Assembly (NCBI GenBank): GCA_038503035.1
Contig: JAVSML010020428.1
Coordinates: 240,682 to 304,681, forward strand
DNA length: 64,000 bases
Direction: 5' to 3'
Origin: Crocodylus rhombifer
Lineage: Eukaryota > Chordata > Crocodylia > Crocodylidae
A program made the position numbers and the translations under genes. Shown here in pieces: positions 1 to 11,573 of the stretch. The notes under the pieces were generated by a model. The model was not told the origin of the DNA. It searched no databases and saw only the letters and a list, made by a program, of their open reading frames with translations. Every line of letters starts with the position of its first letter. The first letter of the stretch is position 1.

Positions 1-904
1 TGGTCATCAGTTGCAACTTGTTGGTAGACTATTAACCACTAGTCAGGGTTGCCAAACTGTCAGTAAATATACTATCAATAAAATAAATCTGGCTAAAAAT
101 TGCTCTTGGCAAAATGTATTTTTTTAAAAATTGCTGTCATTAAAATCAGTAAACAGGCTTAGCTTGACTGAGGCATTGACAGGACAGACAGAGCACAGCA
201 GCACCACATATGTCTTAGTGGGAGTGCAGCAATCTGCAGAGAGCATTCTCTCAGCCATGTGCTGCTGACAACCAAACAGTTTTACTTTTTTATTATCATT
301 AGTATTAAATCCCTAAATTTGAACTCAGCCCTTTTAACTTGGGCCTGGAAGCAGGGGAGGGGCTAGGAGAAGAGTTACATTATGTTATATGAAACATATG
401 TATCAGTAAAAATGTTTAGCTGCCAGTAAAAAGCTTGCAGATTGTCAGGAAAAAAAAAGTCTTGGGTTGGCAACCCTGTCATTCACCCTTCCTGCCCACC
501 CTCCTTTTCCATACCATGTGACTTGCCCGCAAAGGACCGTAAGCAACAGAGTTCCTGCAAGGTATTCAGGGAATTCTAGTTCTCTAGAGTATCAGTGGAG
601 TTTGCTGCTACCAACTTTCACCCCATTTTTCCTGATGCCCAAACCCATGTCTAGAGGGTGGGGAAAATGCTTATTTCAGTGCCCAAAATGGAATAAATTC
701 TCCCACCAGCAGCAGTGAATTTCACTGTGAAGAACTGAAGACTGAGAATTTCACTGGTGCCCTGCAAAAAGATAATTCCTAGAACACCTGGTGCTTCACA
801 CACACTGTCTCACCATGCTCCTTCCTGTTGCCCTCCATGCAGGCAGAGTGAGACAGGCAGTAGACCCAGAGTGAGGTGCCCCCACCGTATGTGGTCCTGA
901 GGAG
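1..904. other. Upstream SCARF2 intron sequence, no feature recognised
   Basis: A/T-rich in the first 450 bases and mixed afterwards. There are no exons with good splice sites, no EGF-like cysteine pattern and no clear transposon. It is presumably part of the intron before the exon at 1635. Confidence 0.4.
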
Positions 905-1330
905 ATAGAATCATAGAACCATAGAAAGGGTTGGAAGGGACCTCAGGGGGTCATCTAGTCCAACCTCCTGCTCAAACAGATTCCCGATTAGATCATCCCA
1001 GCCAAAGCTTTGTCAAGCCGGGTTTGAAAACCTCTAAGGATGGAGCTTCCACCACCTCTTTGGGTAACCTGTTCCAGTGTTTTACTACCCTACTAGTGAA
1101 AAAGTCTTCCTAATAGCTAACCTAAACTTCCCTTGCTGTAACTTGAGACTATTGCTCCTTGTTCTGTGGTCTGTCATTAATGAGAACAGTCTAACTCCAT
1201 CCTCTTTTGAACTCCTCTGCAGGTAGTTGAAGACTCTTATTAAGTCCCCCCTCAGTCTCCTCTTCTATAGATTAAATAAGCCCAGTTCCCTCAGTCTTTC
1301 CTCATAAATCATGTCCCCCACCTCACATTA
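905..1330 (-). mobile_element. CR1 LINE 3' fragment
   Basis: On the minus strand this ends with the CR1 3'UTR signature (gaccccctgaggtcccttcc, then repeats of the type TATGATTCTATGA; plus-strand 908-945). The preceding minus-strand frame encodes the C-terminal RT-domain tail (RRLRGD, FNYLQ, NRLPKEVVEAPSLEVF), broken in places. It is 5'-truncated, as is usual for CR1. Confidence 0.85.
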
Positions 1331-1584
1331 CACTACTGCCCCATAGGGCCCTGTTTCATGCTGGGACTAGAGAGGGATCGAAGCTCCCTGTTGAACTTAC
1401 ATTGCCATTATCTATGCTGTTCCTTATCCCATTTCAGCTCAGCTCTACAGAGCCTCGGAGTGAGCTCTAGGGATGTTTAATGAGTAACTGCCTTGCTCCC
1501 CACGAGGATCCCTTGTTCACACCCTGCAAGACTGGCACAGCTGCTCTTTCCAGTGCTTTGCAATGTCTCCTACTGAAGTTCAGT

Positions 1585-1634
1585 ATTTTTGTTTTTTGGT
1601 TTTTTTTTGTTTTTGTTTTTGTTTGTTTTTTTAG
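1585..1634 (+). promoter_or_regulatory. T/G-rich tract and splice acceptor before the SCARF2 exon
   Basis: About 50 bases are nearly all T with scattered G, ending TTTTTTTAG. It serves as an unusually long polypyrimidine-like tract for the exon starting at 1635. Its regular T-runs split by G suggest a simple-sequence repeat that could vary in length between individuals. Confidence 0.6.
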
Positions 1635-1756
1635 CATAAACCAGGACACAGCTGCAGTCAAGAAATCCCCAAGATGCTTGTGTGGCCGGTTCAGTCTTAT
1701 TAGCATGAAACTACCCCGAATTCCTCTGCGCCGCCAGAAACTGCCTAAAGTTGTAG
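1635..1756 (+). CDS. SCARF2: SCARF2 internal coding exon, juxtamembrane cytoplasmic segment
   Basis: SCARF2 is a type I membrane protein of the scavenger receptor class F family, with extracellular EGF-like repeats, one membrane span and a long cytoplasmic tail. This exon encodes 40 complete residues just inside the membrane. They include a Cys/Arg stretch (RCLCGRF) and the basic block MKLPRIPLRRQKLPKVV, which I recognise as conserved in SCARF2. The exon follows a long T/G-rich tract ending in TTTTTTAG (acceptor AG at 1633-1634) and ends at a GTAAGG donor (GT at 1757-1758). The last base is codon position 1 and joins TG of the next exon to make Val. The first base is codon position 3, so the preceding intron would be phase 2. 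Alternative acceptors at 1643-1644 or 1656-1657 cannot be excluded, which makes the 5' end less sure than the 3' end. Earlier exons lie outside the window. Confidence 0.87.
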
Positions 1757-1759
1757 GTA

Positions 1760-3335
1760 AGGTGCTACTGCTTGTTGACCTCCTGCTCTATGGTTTGTAT
1801 TCAAATTCTTAGCACAACATGAGGAAAAGAAAACAACTCTAATTTAGGCAGGACACTGACCCCCAAGGTTGATAGTGGTAATGTCAAAAGCTAAGGACTG
1901 AGTAATTGACATGAAGCTACCAGTCCCTGTCCCATAACACAGAGATACTGATGCCTTAGCTCTGATTGGTAGGGACCAAGTGTAGGTAACTTCTTAAGAC
2001 TTGAGCATGTTGCATATGATGACAGTGATTCAGTATTAATGTGTTGTGTCATGATGTATAAACAGAATGCATTGAATGCAGCAATGGATACACAGATGTT
2101 TGTATTGTACAGTTGTGTTACAACTATTTCAGACTGCTCAGTCTACCTGACCTCCACCCCTTTTCTTTTGCTGGGCCTTCTAGTTTAAGTCCACCATGAT
2201 GGACCTGGCTTCTAGGCTCCATCCTCCATCTGGTCCACCAAAGCTTTAGCCTTGCACCTCCAGGACTCTGATCTCACCCTTCTAGGGCTATGGGCTTCAA
2301 GTTCTTAATTTCACCCTCTTCAGGCTCTGAGTTCGTCCCTCTTGGGCTATGAACCCCTGGCCTTGGCTCCACCTCTCTCTGTCACTGGACCTAATTCTGG
2401 ACCTAACTCTGCCCTGCTCAGGGCCTGTGCCTTAGCTTCCCTGGCTTCAAGCCACTACCATAACTTGGCTTTGGCCTACCTGACTATTGCCTGCATGGGG
2501 TTTGTGCCTACCCCTTCCTTCCCTTCCCCCCCTACCCCATGGCAAGGCTTAACAAAAGCTGCATGCCCCTCAGGCACAACTGGGACCTCCAACCTCCTCT
2601 GTTCATCCCAAACCCAAACCACCGGTGATAAACACAACAAAAGAATAGCCTTGTTGGCTATAAAAGAAGTTTTAAACACACTGGCAGCCTAACAAAAACA
2701 CTTCTCATCCTGGGCCTTAACTCCTTGTAAGCCTTCAGCCCCTTATTCACAATCCCCATTGCTACACAATCCCTGTCTGTAGCTCAAGCCACAGCCATTT
2801 TGATCCAGAGCTTCTTCCCTGGAAACCTTCAGGGACCAGCTGTCCACCTCAAGCCCTGGATTCATATGTCTCTCAGGAACTGCCTGTTTCTGGTCAGGTG
2901 ACTTCCATGGGTTGGCTACGGGTGTTCTTTAATTAGACATGCTGGCTTCACCCCATGGCAGCTTACTTCACATGCAGAGCTTTCCCCAACTGTACTATTG
3001 TAAAGCAGTTAGCTTGGGAACTCACAGCTTACAAGTACCTGGGGACCTGTTCTTTTGAAGCTCCTAATGATCAGACGTTCCCATCCGAGGCTCTCCATGC
3101 AGTTGTTTTCATCTCTTAAGGTAACAAGGGCCCTGTGCTCCTGTTACAGTCCCATCAACCTGCAGCCTAGAGCAAAATTCCAGTTGGACATATTTACACC
3201 AGGTCAGAGCCCAAACTTGTCACCCTCCACAAATATCTGCAGGAGAACCTAGCCTAGGGTTTTATATATAGGTCTGCCTCATCTGCTGGAGTCCTTGTCC
3301 TGCTCATCAAAAATAAGGATTGGAGTTTCCACTTA
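1760..3335. other. Intron sequence with a C/T-rich block
   Basis: After an ordinary stretch (1760-2110), 2140-2560 is rich in C and T with loosely repeated ctctga/ggcctt words. I see no transposon ends or coding potential. It could be a decayed LTR belonging to the neighbouring gypsy element, but nothing proves this. Confidence 0.35.
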
Positions 3336-3339
3336 TGTA

Positions 3340-3523
3340 TTGATTTTTGGGCACTGAACTGGGTTACCGGTTATCATTAACCAGTATCCTCTGCCCCTCA
3401 TCCCAGGACTGCTCAATCAACTCCAGATGGTCTGTGTCTTCACCAACCTTGACCTCTGGGGAGTCTACAACCTGGTGCAAATCTTAGCTGGGGATGAGTG
3501 CAAGACCACTTTCAGGACTTACT
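3340..3523 (+). mobile_element. Ty3/gypsy pol fragment, first part of reverse transcriptase
   Basis: Translating around 3380-3523 gives gypsy RT text such as [20 protein letters not shown] and [11 protein letters not shown], with frame changes. This is the segment just before the RT HFEYxVMPFGL motif, which resumes at 4303 after an inserted element. The copy is degenerate. Confidence 0.65.
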
Positions 3524-4299
3524 GTGCATGTCTACATGTTCATTAATGCTCCATAATTTTGGTGCATTGAGTACCTGTAATGACAGGTACTAACTTAGGG
3601 TCTATGGGAATGCCACGTGTTTTGCCCTTTCTTGTGCTGCAACTGCATGACTGTTTGCATGAGTGGGTTTTCTGGATGCTTTAAAAGTCTTTCTGGCACA
3701 TTAAACTAAAAATCCTCAGTGTAGTGTAGTTTGGCTCACCAGGAATTAAAGCATCATATCCATGGATTCACTGCATGCAAACACAAAGGCACTCAAAGAC
3801 GTGTAATGAGCTTCTTGGTCCACCAGATATCACTGCAACTTTTTTGTAGTTCACCCTTCTGAATTCCTCCCACTTTTTTTTTTCTTGTGTGGTTTGCTGG
3901 TTCCCTGCTTCCACAGCTGCATGGTGGGGCATAGGCACAGTGTGGGTGGGGGACTCCAGGCCAGGAGGGTACTGCTGGACCATACTGCTCTCCTGTGGCA
4001 CCAGCCGGGAACCAGTTTTAATTCATTTGAAAACCTAGTACATGCAAACAATGATGTGACACTCCAAAATAAACAAGTTTATGTTTTATAAGCCTATTTA
4101 ATTTAATGAGGATTAAAACTCATGGTGCGTACAGGTGCCCTTAATGTGCCGTAATCAGCATTACTGCTTTTTTCATTACGCTAATGCACAGTAGACTAAT
4201 TCTGCTATGTGTTACTACATTAGCATGGGTTTTTCCCACTGCACTAATGAACAATAGAATTAATCTACTGCACTCGAAGCATCTCATGTAGACGCACCC
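3524..4299. mobile_element. MITE-like element, 'family B', inserted in the gypsy RT
   Basis: The left end GTGCATGTCTACATG and right end CATGTAGACGCACCC are inverted repeats of each other. The body carries words typical of this family: gcattaatgc, cacagtagactaattct, ttagcatggg. Related copies occur at 16022, 37222, 42726, 53525 and 59350. The gypsy RT frame stops at the left edge and resumes at the right edge, which delimits the insertion well. Confidence 0.7.
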
Positions 4300-5995
4300 A
4301 GCATGAGCACTTTGAATACTGAGTTATGTCCTTTGGGCTTATCAGCACCCTAGCGACATTCCAGAACTTTATTAACAATGTGCTACAAGACTTCCTAAAC
4401 CAATTTGTAATTGCCTACCTACATAATATCCTTATTTTCTCCAAGGACCCTAATCAACATTCAATACACATCCAGGAAATGCTGGAAAGGTTGTATCAGC
4501 ACAGCCTATTTGCAAAATGAGTGAAGTGTCCATTGAACCAAACAACAGTTGAGTCCCTTGGTTTAATTTTATCTCCTTCAAATGGACTCCCAGAAGGTGT
4601 GGACCACCTGAGAACAGAACACACCCTGGAATGTGAAATAACTCCAAAGTTCCCTAGGGTTCGCTAACTTCTATCATAGAGTCATCACTAGCTTAGCCCA
4701 AATAGTGAGCCCCTTATTATGGTATTATGGAATAACCTCCAGGTCTCCTGGTTTGTACAAGCCCAGGGAGCATTTGACAACTTGAAACAGGTCTTTATCT
4801 TTCCCCTATGCTAGGTCATCAAGATCCTACCTTGCCATTTGTAATAGAAACCAATGCATCCAACACTCCAGTGGGTGCTGTACTTTCCCAACTGCAAGGC
4901 CTGGAAAAGACCTTATGCCCTTGCACTTTCTTTTCTTCCAAACTTACTCCAGAGGAAGAAAATGATGAGCGCCTTGACCACAAGCTCCTGGCCATCAGAG
5001 CAGTCTTTGAGGAGTTCTGCCACTCCATCTTGAAGGGGCAGATCACACAATACAGATTCTCACAGATCATGAGAATTTAGAATATTTCCATAAGGCAAAA
5101 GTACTGATTAAGGCATCTTTGCTGGGTGCTTTTTTTCTCCCATTTTGATTTTCAAATAACTTACCAGCCTGGGCTTAAAAATGGAAAAGTAGATGCTCTC
5201 TCCCAAAAGGCAGAGTATGATGCTGACCCCTCACAAATTCTATCAGAGCTAAGCCCCATCTTGAAGTGACATAATGTCATTTGTGCTGTGCCACTGGTGG
5301 ATCAGCAGTCCCTTCTCCAAGCTGTCACCTCGGAGAAATCCCCACTGAAAAGCAGGCTGCCTTCACAATAACAACCCCACCAGGTCCATAAAGGGGTCAT
5401 ATTTACTCAGGGTAGGTCCTATGTGCCACCAGGTCTGGTTAGGCTTGTTATTCTTCATGTGGGCCATGACTCTCTGTTGGTAGGTCACCCTGGAACTGAA
5501 AAGACACTTAGCTCCCATTTTGTTTTAGTGGCTATTGCCTGTACAAAACAGTACAGGACTTTGTCCGCTCCTGTGGTATTTCTGCCTGCAGTAAAAGACC
5601 CACGCAAAAAACCTATGGACTCCTTAAGCCTCTTCCCATTCCCCCCTACCCACAGTCCATTATTTCATTAGACTTTATTGGGGAGCTGCCCTAACCAAAG
5701 GGGTGCTCCACAATCCTGACAGCAATGAATCAACTAACCAAAATGGCCCACTTGATTCCATGTGCCTGTCTGCCCTTTGCCAAAGACATTGCCTAATTAT
5801 GGTTAGATTATGTAGTTCACCTTAATGGCCACTGTCACAACATCTGACAATGGGTCCCAGTTTGTCTCCCGGTTTTGGCACAAGGCCATGTGCCTGCTAG
5901 AGGTCCATGTTCAGCTATCTTCCACAGATGAAGAGCTAAGCCAAGAGAACAAACCAGATTCTGGATTCTGATAAAAAAAAATCCTTAAACTCCTC
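4300..5995 (+). pseudogene. Ty3/gypsy pol remnant: RT, RNase H, integrase
   Basis: Reverse transcriptase continues with HFEY, MSFGL, TFQNFINNVLQ and the catalytic box region VIAYLHNILIF, where a functional element would have YLDDIL; both catalytic acidic residues are lost. RNase H follows (4808-5080: LPFVIETNASN, GAVLSQLQG, DHKLLAIRAVFEEF), then a connection segment (YQPGLKNGKVDALS), then an integrase zinc-finger-like region (5423-5560: VGHDSLLVGHPGTEKT) and core fragments up to about 5990. Multiple stops and frameshifts make it dead. The order RT-RNaseH-IN is the usual Ty3/gypsy order. Confidence 0.8.
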
Positions 5996-6119
5996 TAACA
6001 GAGTTTTTGCTCCAATTGTTGATTGAGATCCACACTGGAGTTTGGAGGGACCTCCAGAAGACCCAAACTAGCTCCAAATAAACAGCTGTAGACACTGCGT
6101 GGTTCTGAAGCTCTCCAGG

Positions 6120-7020
6120 GCTTCAGGAAAATTAACATGATACACCTGAGTTCACAAACCATTGATGTATAAAGGTCTGTCTGGACCCCAACACTATTGA
6201 TGTCATAACCTGAACATCATCAGTCATGACAAACATCACATAACCCTTCATATCCAGGTCTGACTGTGATGGTCTTGACCTTAAGGTTTGGATGTACACA
6301 CAGCCCCACATCACGGCATTTAAAACAGGGCAGGTAACCACCCCATTTCCCTTTCATGGTAGTAGCCAGTTCTAAGTTTTCTTCTTCCCCCAGGTGGATC
6401 AACGCCTGTCCACTAAGCAACAGTTTGGTAGAAGAGTGAGGAAGGGTCTTGGTTGGTGGGGTCCCAGCCAAAGGTCCCCTAAAAAGTTTCCGCTTGCCTC
6501 TTCTATGGCCCAAAACCTGGGTCCCATTGAACCCCTGGGAATTGTTGCAATCCAGGTCCACCTCCATAAAGCTTTCAGCCATACAGGTGGCCTCATCCAG
6601 AGTGGACATCTGTTGCTGATAAGCCCACTTCTGCAGTCCCACTGAGAGTTTGGGACAAAGCTGTTCTGAAGTCCACTATTTCTTACATCAACCATGACTC
6701 CAACGTTAACCAGGGGGTATAGAAGTCTTTCAAACATTGAGCTGTGGTTCAAGACTGAGAGTCAGGATTTAAATGCCTTCTGTCTAATTCTTTTCTAGTT
6801 TGCCTCCTCTGTTAGACCCAGATGGTCCAATATAGAAGCCTTAACAGTCTTATGATCCTGACCAAAGCAGCCTTCAGGTTTCACTAGGCTGCCTGAATTT
6901 ACCCATTTAAAAAGGGTGGTATTTTAATAGCCCAGAGTTCCTGCAGCCAGTGGTAGGTCTCAGCCACCTGCTGAAAAGCTTTCAGGTCATCATCCAGCCC
7001 CATTTTTTAAAGTAATTCAC
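6120..7020 (-). pseudogene. Ty3/gypsy gag fragment with SCAN-like capsid region
   Basis: Minus-strand reading gives, from about 7010 down, LKAFQQVAETYHWLQELWAI (capsid N-terminal segment). Then, in the frame at 6642-6220, LQKWAYQQQMSTLDEATCMA followed by ESFMEVDL, and a later CFKCRDVG stretch resembling a damaged zinc knuckle. This WxxQQxPxTLxEAxxLAE pattern is that of gypsy Gag capsids related to the SCAN domain. It lies opposite to the pol fragment at 4300-5995, so it is either a separate insertion or an inverted part of the same element. Confidence 0.65.
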
Positions 7021-7081
7021 CCTCCTCTATCAGAACAGGGTGACACACCAACCTATGAAAGGGTCTTTTCACAGTCTAGGA

Positions 7082-8200
7082 CAGGGGTGAGCAATTATTT
7101 TGGGTGGAGGGCCACTTAAGTTTTGGTGAGCTGTCAGGGGCTGCATAGGTAACCCTGCACCTTGACAGTTGCCCCTCCCTCTGGTCACCACGTTGGGATC
7201 AGAAGTCCTGCCCCCTGACCTTTGCCACAGAAAGTACTTCCCCTCACTGCCCCCCCCATACTCTTTTTAGGAGGAGGGGTTGCCATCTTAGAATAAGAAA
7301 AACACCAAATCATACACTAGAAGTCAAATGCCTACTAAAAATATTCTAATTTTATTATAAAAAATATTTGTCATGACTTGTGATTGCGTATTGTATATAG
7401 AAGGGATTTCATAATAACTCCAAAATAAAGTGTCACTTTTATATTGTGTCTGTATGATGGGGTGTGGGGTGTGTGGGGAGTGGGGTGTGGAGGTGTGGGG
7501 GTGGGTGGGTCATGAGAGGGTCTGGCTGTGTAGGATGGCATAGGGTATGTTGGGCTGTATGTATATGTTGATGGGGTTTGTGGGCACAGGGTGTGGCTGT
7601 GTGGGGTATGAGAGAGGATGGGGGGTGTAGGGACCCCCGCACACTCTCCCCATGGCATACAGACTGTGCTGTCTGACAGTAGCAGGCAGAGAGGCCAAGG
7701 CGCTTATGGCTGATGCAGGCACCTGGTGGGGTGCAGCTCTGGCCAGCGCTGCACGTGGGGGTGGGGAAAGCACACCCTGCCCAGCTGCCTCTATTACCAG
7801 GGCTCTGCACCGCATGCCTACATCTCCTGCACTCAGTGGGGGAATCCCCACACTGGAGCCTGCTGCCTTCCTTGCCCACTACTGTTCAGGTCTCCACGCT
7901 CCACCAGAAGTGGAGGGAGCCCCACCCCCTATTTTCATATGGAGTGCAACGGGGGCTTCCCTGCTGCAAGTGCAGGAACTGCAGGCATGCCATGCTCAGC
8001 CCCTGCAATAGAGATGGCCAGGCAGGCTGTGCTGGGGCTGCACTCCTCACCCCCAGTGCAGCACTGGCTGCCTCTATCGGAGGGACTCTGTGCCGCACAC
8101 CTGCTCAACCCTCTAGAATATACTGCACAAACTGCTCCTGCTGTTGCTTCCACTGGCATTCCTGCTGCTATAGTTTCATGGTGCAGGCCATCTAGCCATT
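7082..8200. mobile_element. hAT-type nonautonomous element, copy 1 (right end missing or unrecognised)
   Basis: It starts CAGGGGTGAGCAATTATTTT, matching the intact copy at 29961. The two copies align through 7082-7440 (for example tatttgtcatgacttgtg and cataataactc), through a G/T-rich minisatellite (7441-7625), and through a C-rich stretch with ctctccccatggca. No CCCACCCCTG right end is found. The boundary near 8200 is a guess. Confidence 0.65.
7441..7625. repeat. G/T-rich minisatellite inside hAT copy 1
   Basis: Irregular repeats of ggtgtgggg/tgtgtgggg. The equivalent place in the second hAT copy (30296-30500) has the same composition, so the array is part of the element. Apparent reading frames on either strand are low-complexity artefacts. 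Confidence 0.7.
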
Positions 8201-8449
8201 TTAACAGGACTTCTGACTCCATGGTTCTGAGTAGACTTAGACTATATGCATTCTCCATCACATGTAAGCAGGTCACTCATCCAGTTTCCTTATCATGGCC
8301 AGTCAGCTCTGAGTTCAGGGTTTTCAGCCAGTTGGTTTTACGTGGGGCAACCTTGTAACAACAGTAAATAGAATAAGCAACACAATGAACAAGCATGTAA
8401 ACAACGAACAAACAAACAGAACTAAAACCATCTTTTTGAGCCTCCATCT

Positions 8450-10083
8450 TTTTGAGCAGGGACCGGGACATCCCCCAACTGGGATCCCCAGCGGACCCAG
8501 GGGAGGTACTGCCAAGCCCAGGGTCAGTGAGGACCTTGTCAGGGAAGTTCTAGACATGTTCAAATCAGCATGTCCTGACAATATACACCCCAGAGTGCTG
8601 AGGGAATTAGCAGAGGTCATTGTGGGACCCCTGACACAGCTTTACGAGCACTCGTGGTGCTCTGTGGAGGACTGGAAAAGGGCCAATGTGGTCCCCATTT
8701 TCAGAAAAGATAGGAAGGAGGACCCAGGAAACTACAGGCCCATTAGTTTTACCTCAGTCCTGGGGAAGCTCTTTGAGAAAATTATCCAGGAGCACATCTG
8801 CGAGGGACCAGCAGGGGAGATCATGCTTAGGGGCAACCAACATGGGTTCATTTGAGGCAGGTCCTGTCAGACCAATTTGGTGGCCTTCTACAACCAGGTC
8901 ACAAAATCCTTGGATGCAGGTGTTGCAGTGGACGTAGTTTTTCTGGACTTTAGGAAGGCCTTCAACACTGTCTCTCACCCCATTCTCATTAAAAAACTGA
9001 TGACTGTGGCATTGATGCCTACACAGTCAGATGGGACACAAATTGGCTGGAAGGCCGCACCCAGAGAGTGGTGCTGGATCGGTCTTTTTTGACCTGGAGG
9101 GATGTGGGCAGTGGGGTCCCCCAGGACTCGATCCTTGGGCCTGCCCTGTTCAACATCTTCATCAGCGACTTGGACAAGGGGGTGAAAAGTACCTTGTTAA
9201 AATTCACGGATGACACTAAAATGTGGGGAGAAGTGGGCATGCTGGAGGAGAGGGACACACTGCAACTAGATCTAGACAGGTTACAGGGGTGGGCAGATGA
9301 GAACAGGATGGGATTCAATACTGACAAGTGCAAGGTACTGCATGTAGGGAGGAAGAACCAGCAGCAGACCTACAGGCTGGGGAAGTCCCTTCTAGTCAAC
9401 ATAAAGGCAGAAAAGGCTCTTGGTGTCATTATTGATTCCAAAATGAATATGGGCCGCCAATGTGGGGACGCAGTCAGGAAGGCTAACCGCACCTTGTCAT
9501 GCATCCACAGATGCATCACGAGCAGGTCTAAGGAGGTGATCCTCCCCCTCTTTGCAACATTGGTCAGGCCACAGCTGAAGTACTGCGTCCAGTTCTGGGC
9601 GCCGCACTTCAAGAGGGAAGTGGACAACATGGAGAGGGTCCAGAGGAGGGCCACTCACATGATCGGGAGCAGCAGGACAGGCCCTATGAGGAGAGGCTAT
9701 GGGACCTGAACCTTTTCAGCCTCCACAAGAGAAGGCTGAGAGGGGATCTGGTGGCCATCTGCAAACTGGCCAAGGGGGACCAGCAGGCTATGGGAGAGCC
9801 CCTGTTCCCCCAGACACTACCACGAGTAATGAGGAATAATGGCCATACGTTGATTCAGGCTAGATATCAGGAGGCACTACTTCACAGTCCGAGTGGCTAG
9901 GATCTGAAACCAACTTCCAAGGGAAGTGATGCTCACTCCTACCCTGGGGGTCTTGAAAAGGAGGGTAGATAATCACCTAGCCGGGGTTGTTTGAACCCAG
10001 CATTCTTTCCTGCCCATGGCAGGGGGTTGAACTTGATGATCTGCTCAGGTCCCTTCCGATCCTACCTACTGTAAAACTATGAA
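8450..10083 (+). mobile_element. CR1 LINE, RT domain to 3' end
   Basis: The + frames encode CR1 ORF2 from [15 protein letters not shown] through [27 protein letters not shown] (stop follows), [12 protein letters not shown], and GSILGPALF-type text. The catalytic box reads FTDDTKMWG; the usual residue is Ala, but both Asp are present. It then runs to QLPREV-like text and the 3'UTR tail (gatgatctgctcaggtcc). Several frameshifts (about 8850, 9000, 9070, 9705) inactivate it. 5'-truncated. Confidence 0.88.
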
Positions 10084-10212
10084 AACATGCTGTCTTCTTT
10101 CAGCCTTTGAGAAGGGCCATCCAGAATCTGTGCTCTTCCCTCAGCACCACAGCCTTCTCTCTTTATCCCTCCTACTCCCCTCAGGAATTTTTAAACCCTC
10201 TCCATGGCTGCT

Positions 10213-10775
10213 CCTTCATTAGGTGTTAAAATAAAATCATAGAATCTTAGAAAATTCTGGCTGGAAGGGACCTTGGGAGGTCATGTAGTCCAATCCCGAC
10301 TGAAAGCAGGACCATTCCTAACTATACCATCCCAGGCAAGACTTTGTCTACTGGGTCTTAAAAACTCCAAGGATGGAGATTCGACAGCCTGTTCCAGTGC
10401 TTTACTACCCTCCTAGTGAGAAAGTTGTTCCTAATATCTAACCTAAACTTCTTTTGCTACAACTTGAGACCATTGTTCCTTGTTCTGTCATTTGCCACCA
10501 CTGAGAACAGTCTAGCTCCTTCTTCTTTGGAACCACCCTTCAGATAGTTAAAGGCTGCTATCAAATCCCCCCTCAGTCTTCTCTTCTGCAGACAAAATAA
10601 GCCCAGTTCCCTTAGCCCCTCCTCAGAAGTCATGTGCCCCAGCCCTCTAACCATTTTTATTGCCCGCCTACTGGACTTTCTTCAATGTATCTTCATCTTT
10701 TTTTGTAGTGAGAGACCCAGAACTAGTCACAGTACTCCAGATTTGGCCTCACTAGTGCCAAATACAGGGGGATGA
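10213..10775 (-). mobile_element. CR1 LINE 3' portion (host of a later insertion)
   Basis: The minus-strand 3' end is at 10213-10290 (rc of catagaatcttagaaaattc). Upstream is the RT tail ([31 protein letters not shown]). The sequence breaks at about 10775 where another CR1 3' end begins. The fragments at 11574-12000 and 12769-13420 continue in the right order and may be the same element. Confidence 0.8.
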
Positions 10776-11345
10776 TTTTATAGATTTCATAGATATTAGG
10801 GCTGGAAGGGACCTTGGAAGATCATCGAGTCCAGCCCCCCTCCCAAAGGGCAGGAAGTCAGCTGGCATCATAGGATCCCAGTAAGATAAGCATCCAATTT
10901 GCTCTTGAAGTTGTTCAATGTAGGTACTTGAACCACCTCCAATGGCAGGCTATTCCAGACCTTGGGAGCTCAGACAGTAAAGAAATTCTTCCTTATGTCC
11001 AGCCTGAAATGGTCTTGCAGGAGTTTGTGACCGTTCGACCTTGTCATCCCTTGGGGCGCTCTGGTGAACAAATGTTCCCCCAGATCCTGGTGGTCACCCC
11101 TGATAAACTTATAGGTGGCCATCAGATCACCCATAAGCCTGCTCTTTTCTAGGCTAAAGAGCCCCATGGCTCTCAGCCTGTCGTCGTAAGGTCTGTTTTC
11201 CTGACCTCTGATCATGTGCATGGCACTTTCCTCAATCTGCTGGCTCCATACGCTCTTAGCCTTCTTGGCAACAAGGGTGTGCTGTTGGTTCATATTTAAC
11301 TTATTGTCCACTGTAACTTCCAGGTCCTTTTCTGCAGCTCCTACT
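10776..11345 (-). mobile_element. CR1 LINE 3' portion, different subfamily, nested
   Basis: The minus-strand 3' end carries the signature cctaatatctatgaaatct, and the frame includes LRAMGLFSLEKSRLMGD, ATYKFIRGDHQDLGE and LFTRAPQGMTRSNGHKL. It is closely similar to the nested CR1 at 49108-50274, so it belongs to the same younger subfamily. Confidence 0.85.
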
Positions 11346-11395
11346 GAGATTCCATGCCTTGGTATAGGCCATGGACCAACTGGCTAAACAGCAGC

Positions 11396-11573
11396 TCTAC
11401 AGAAAAGGACCTAGAGGTTACAGTGGACAATAAGCTGAAGCGGTGTTAGCCAAGAAGGCTAGCAGTATACCAGGCTGCATTATTAGGAGTGTTGCCAGGA
11501 AATTGAGGGAAGCAATTATTCCCCTCTATTCTGTAGTGGGGAGGCCACATCTGGAGTACCGTGTTCAGTTCAG
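11396..11573 (+). mobile_element. Short CR1 fragment, inverted relative to its neighbours
   Basis: Plus-strand text from the CR1 RT C-terminal region (EKDLEVTVDNKLK, AKKASSIPGCI, IPLYSVVGRPHLEYRVQF). It sits between minus-strand CR1 pieces and forms an inverted repeat with 11280-11340. Confidence 0.75.

Noticed and set aside
7441..7658. Pro/Thr/His-rich minus-strand frames
   Set aside because: Translation of the G/T minisatellite; not a protein.
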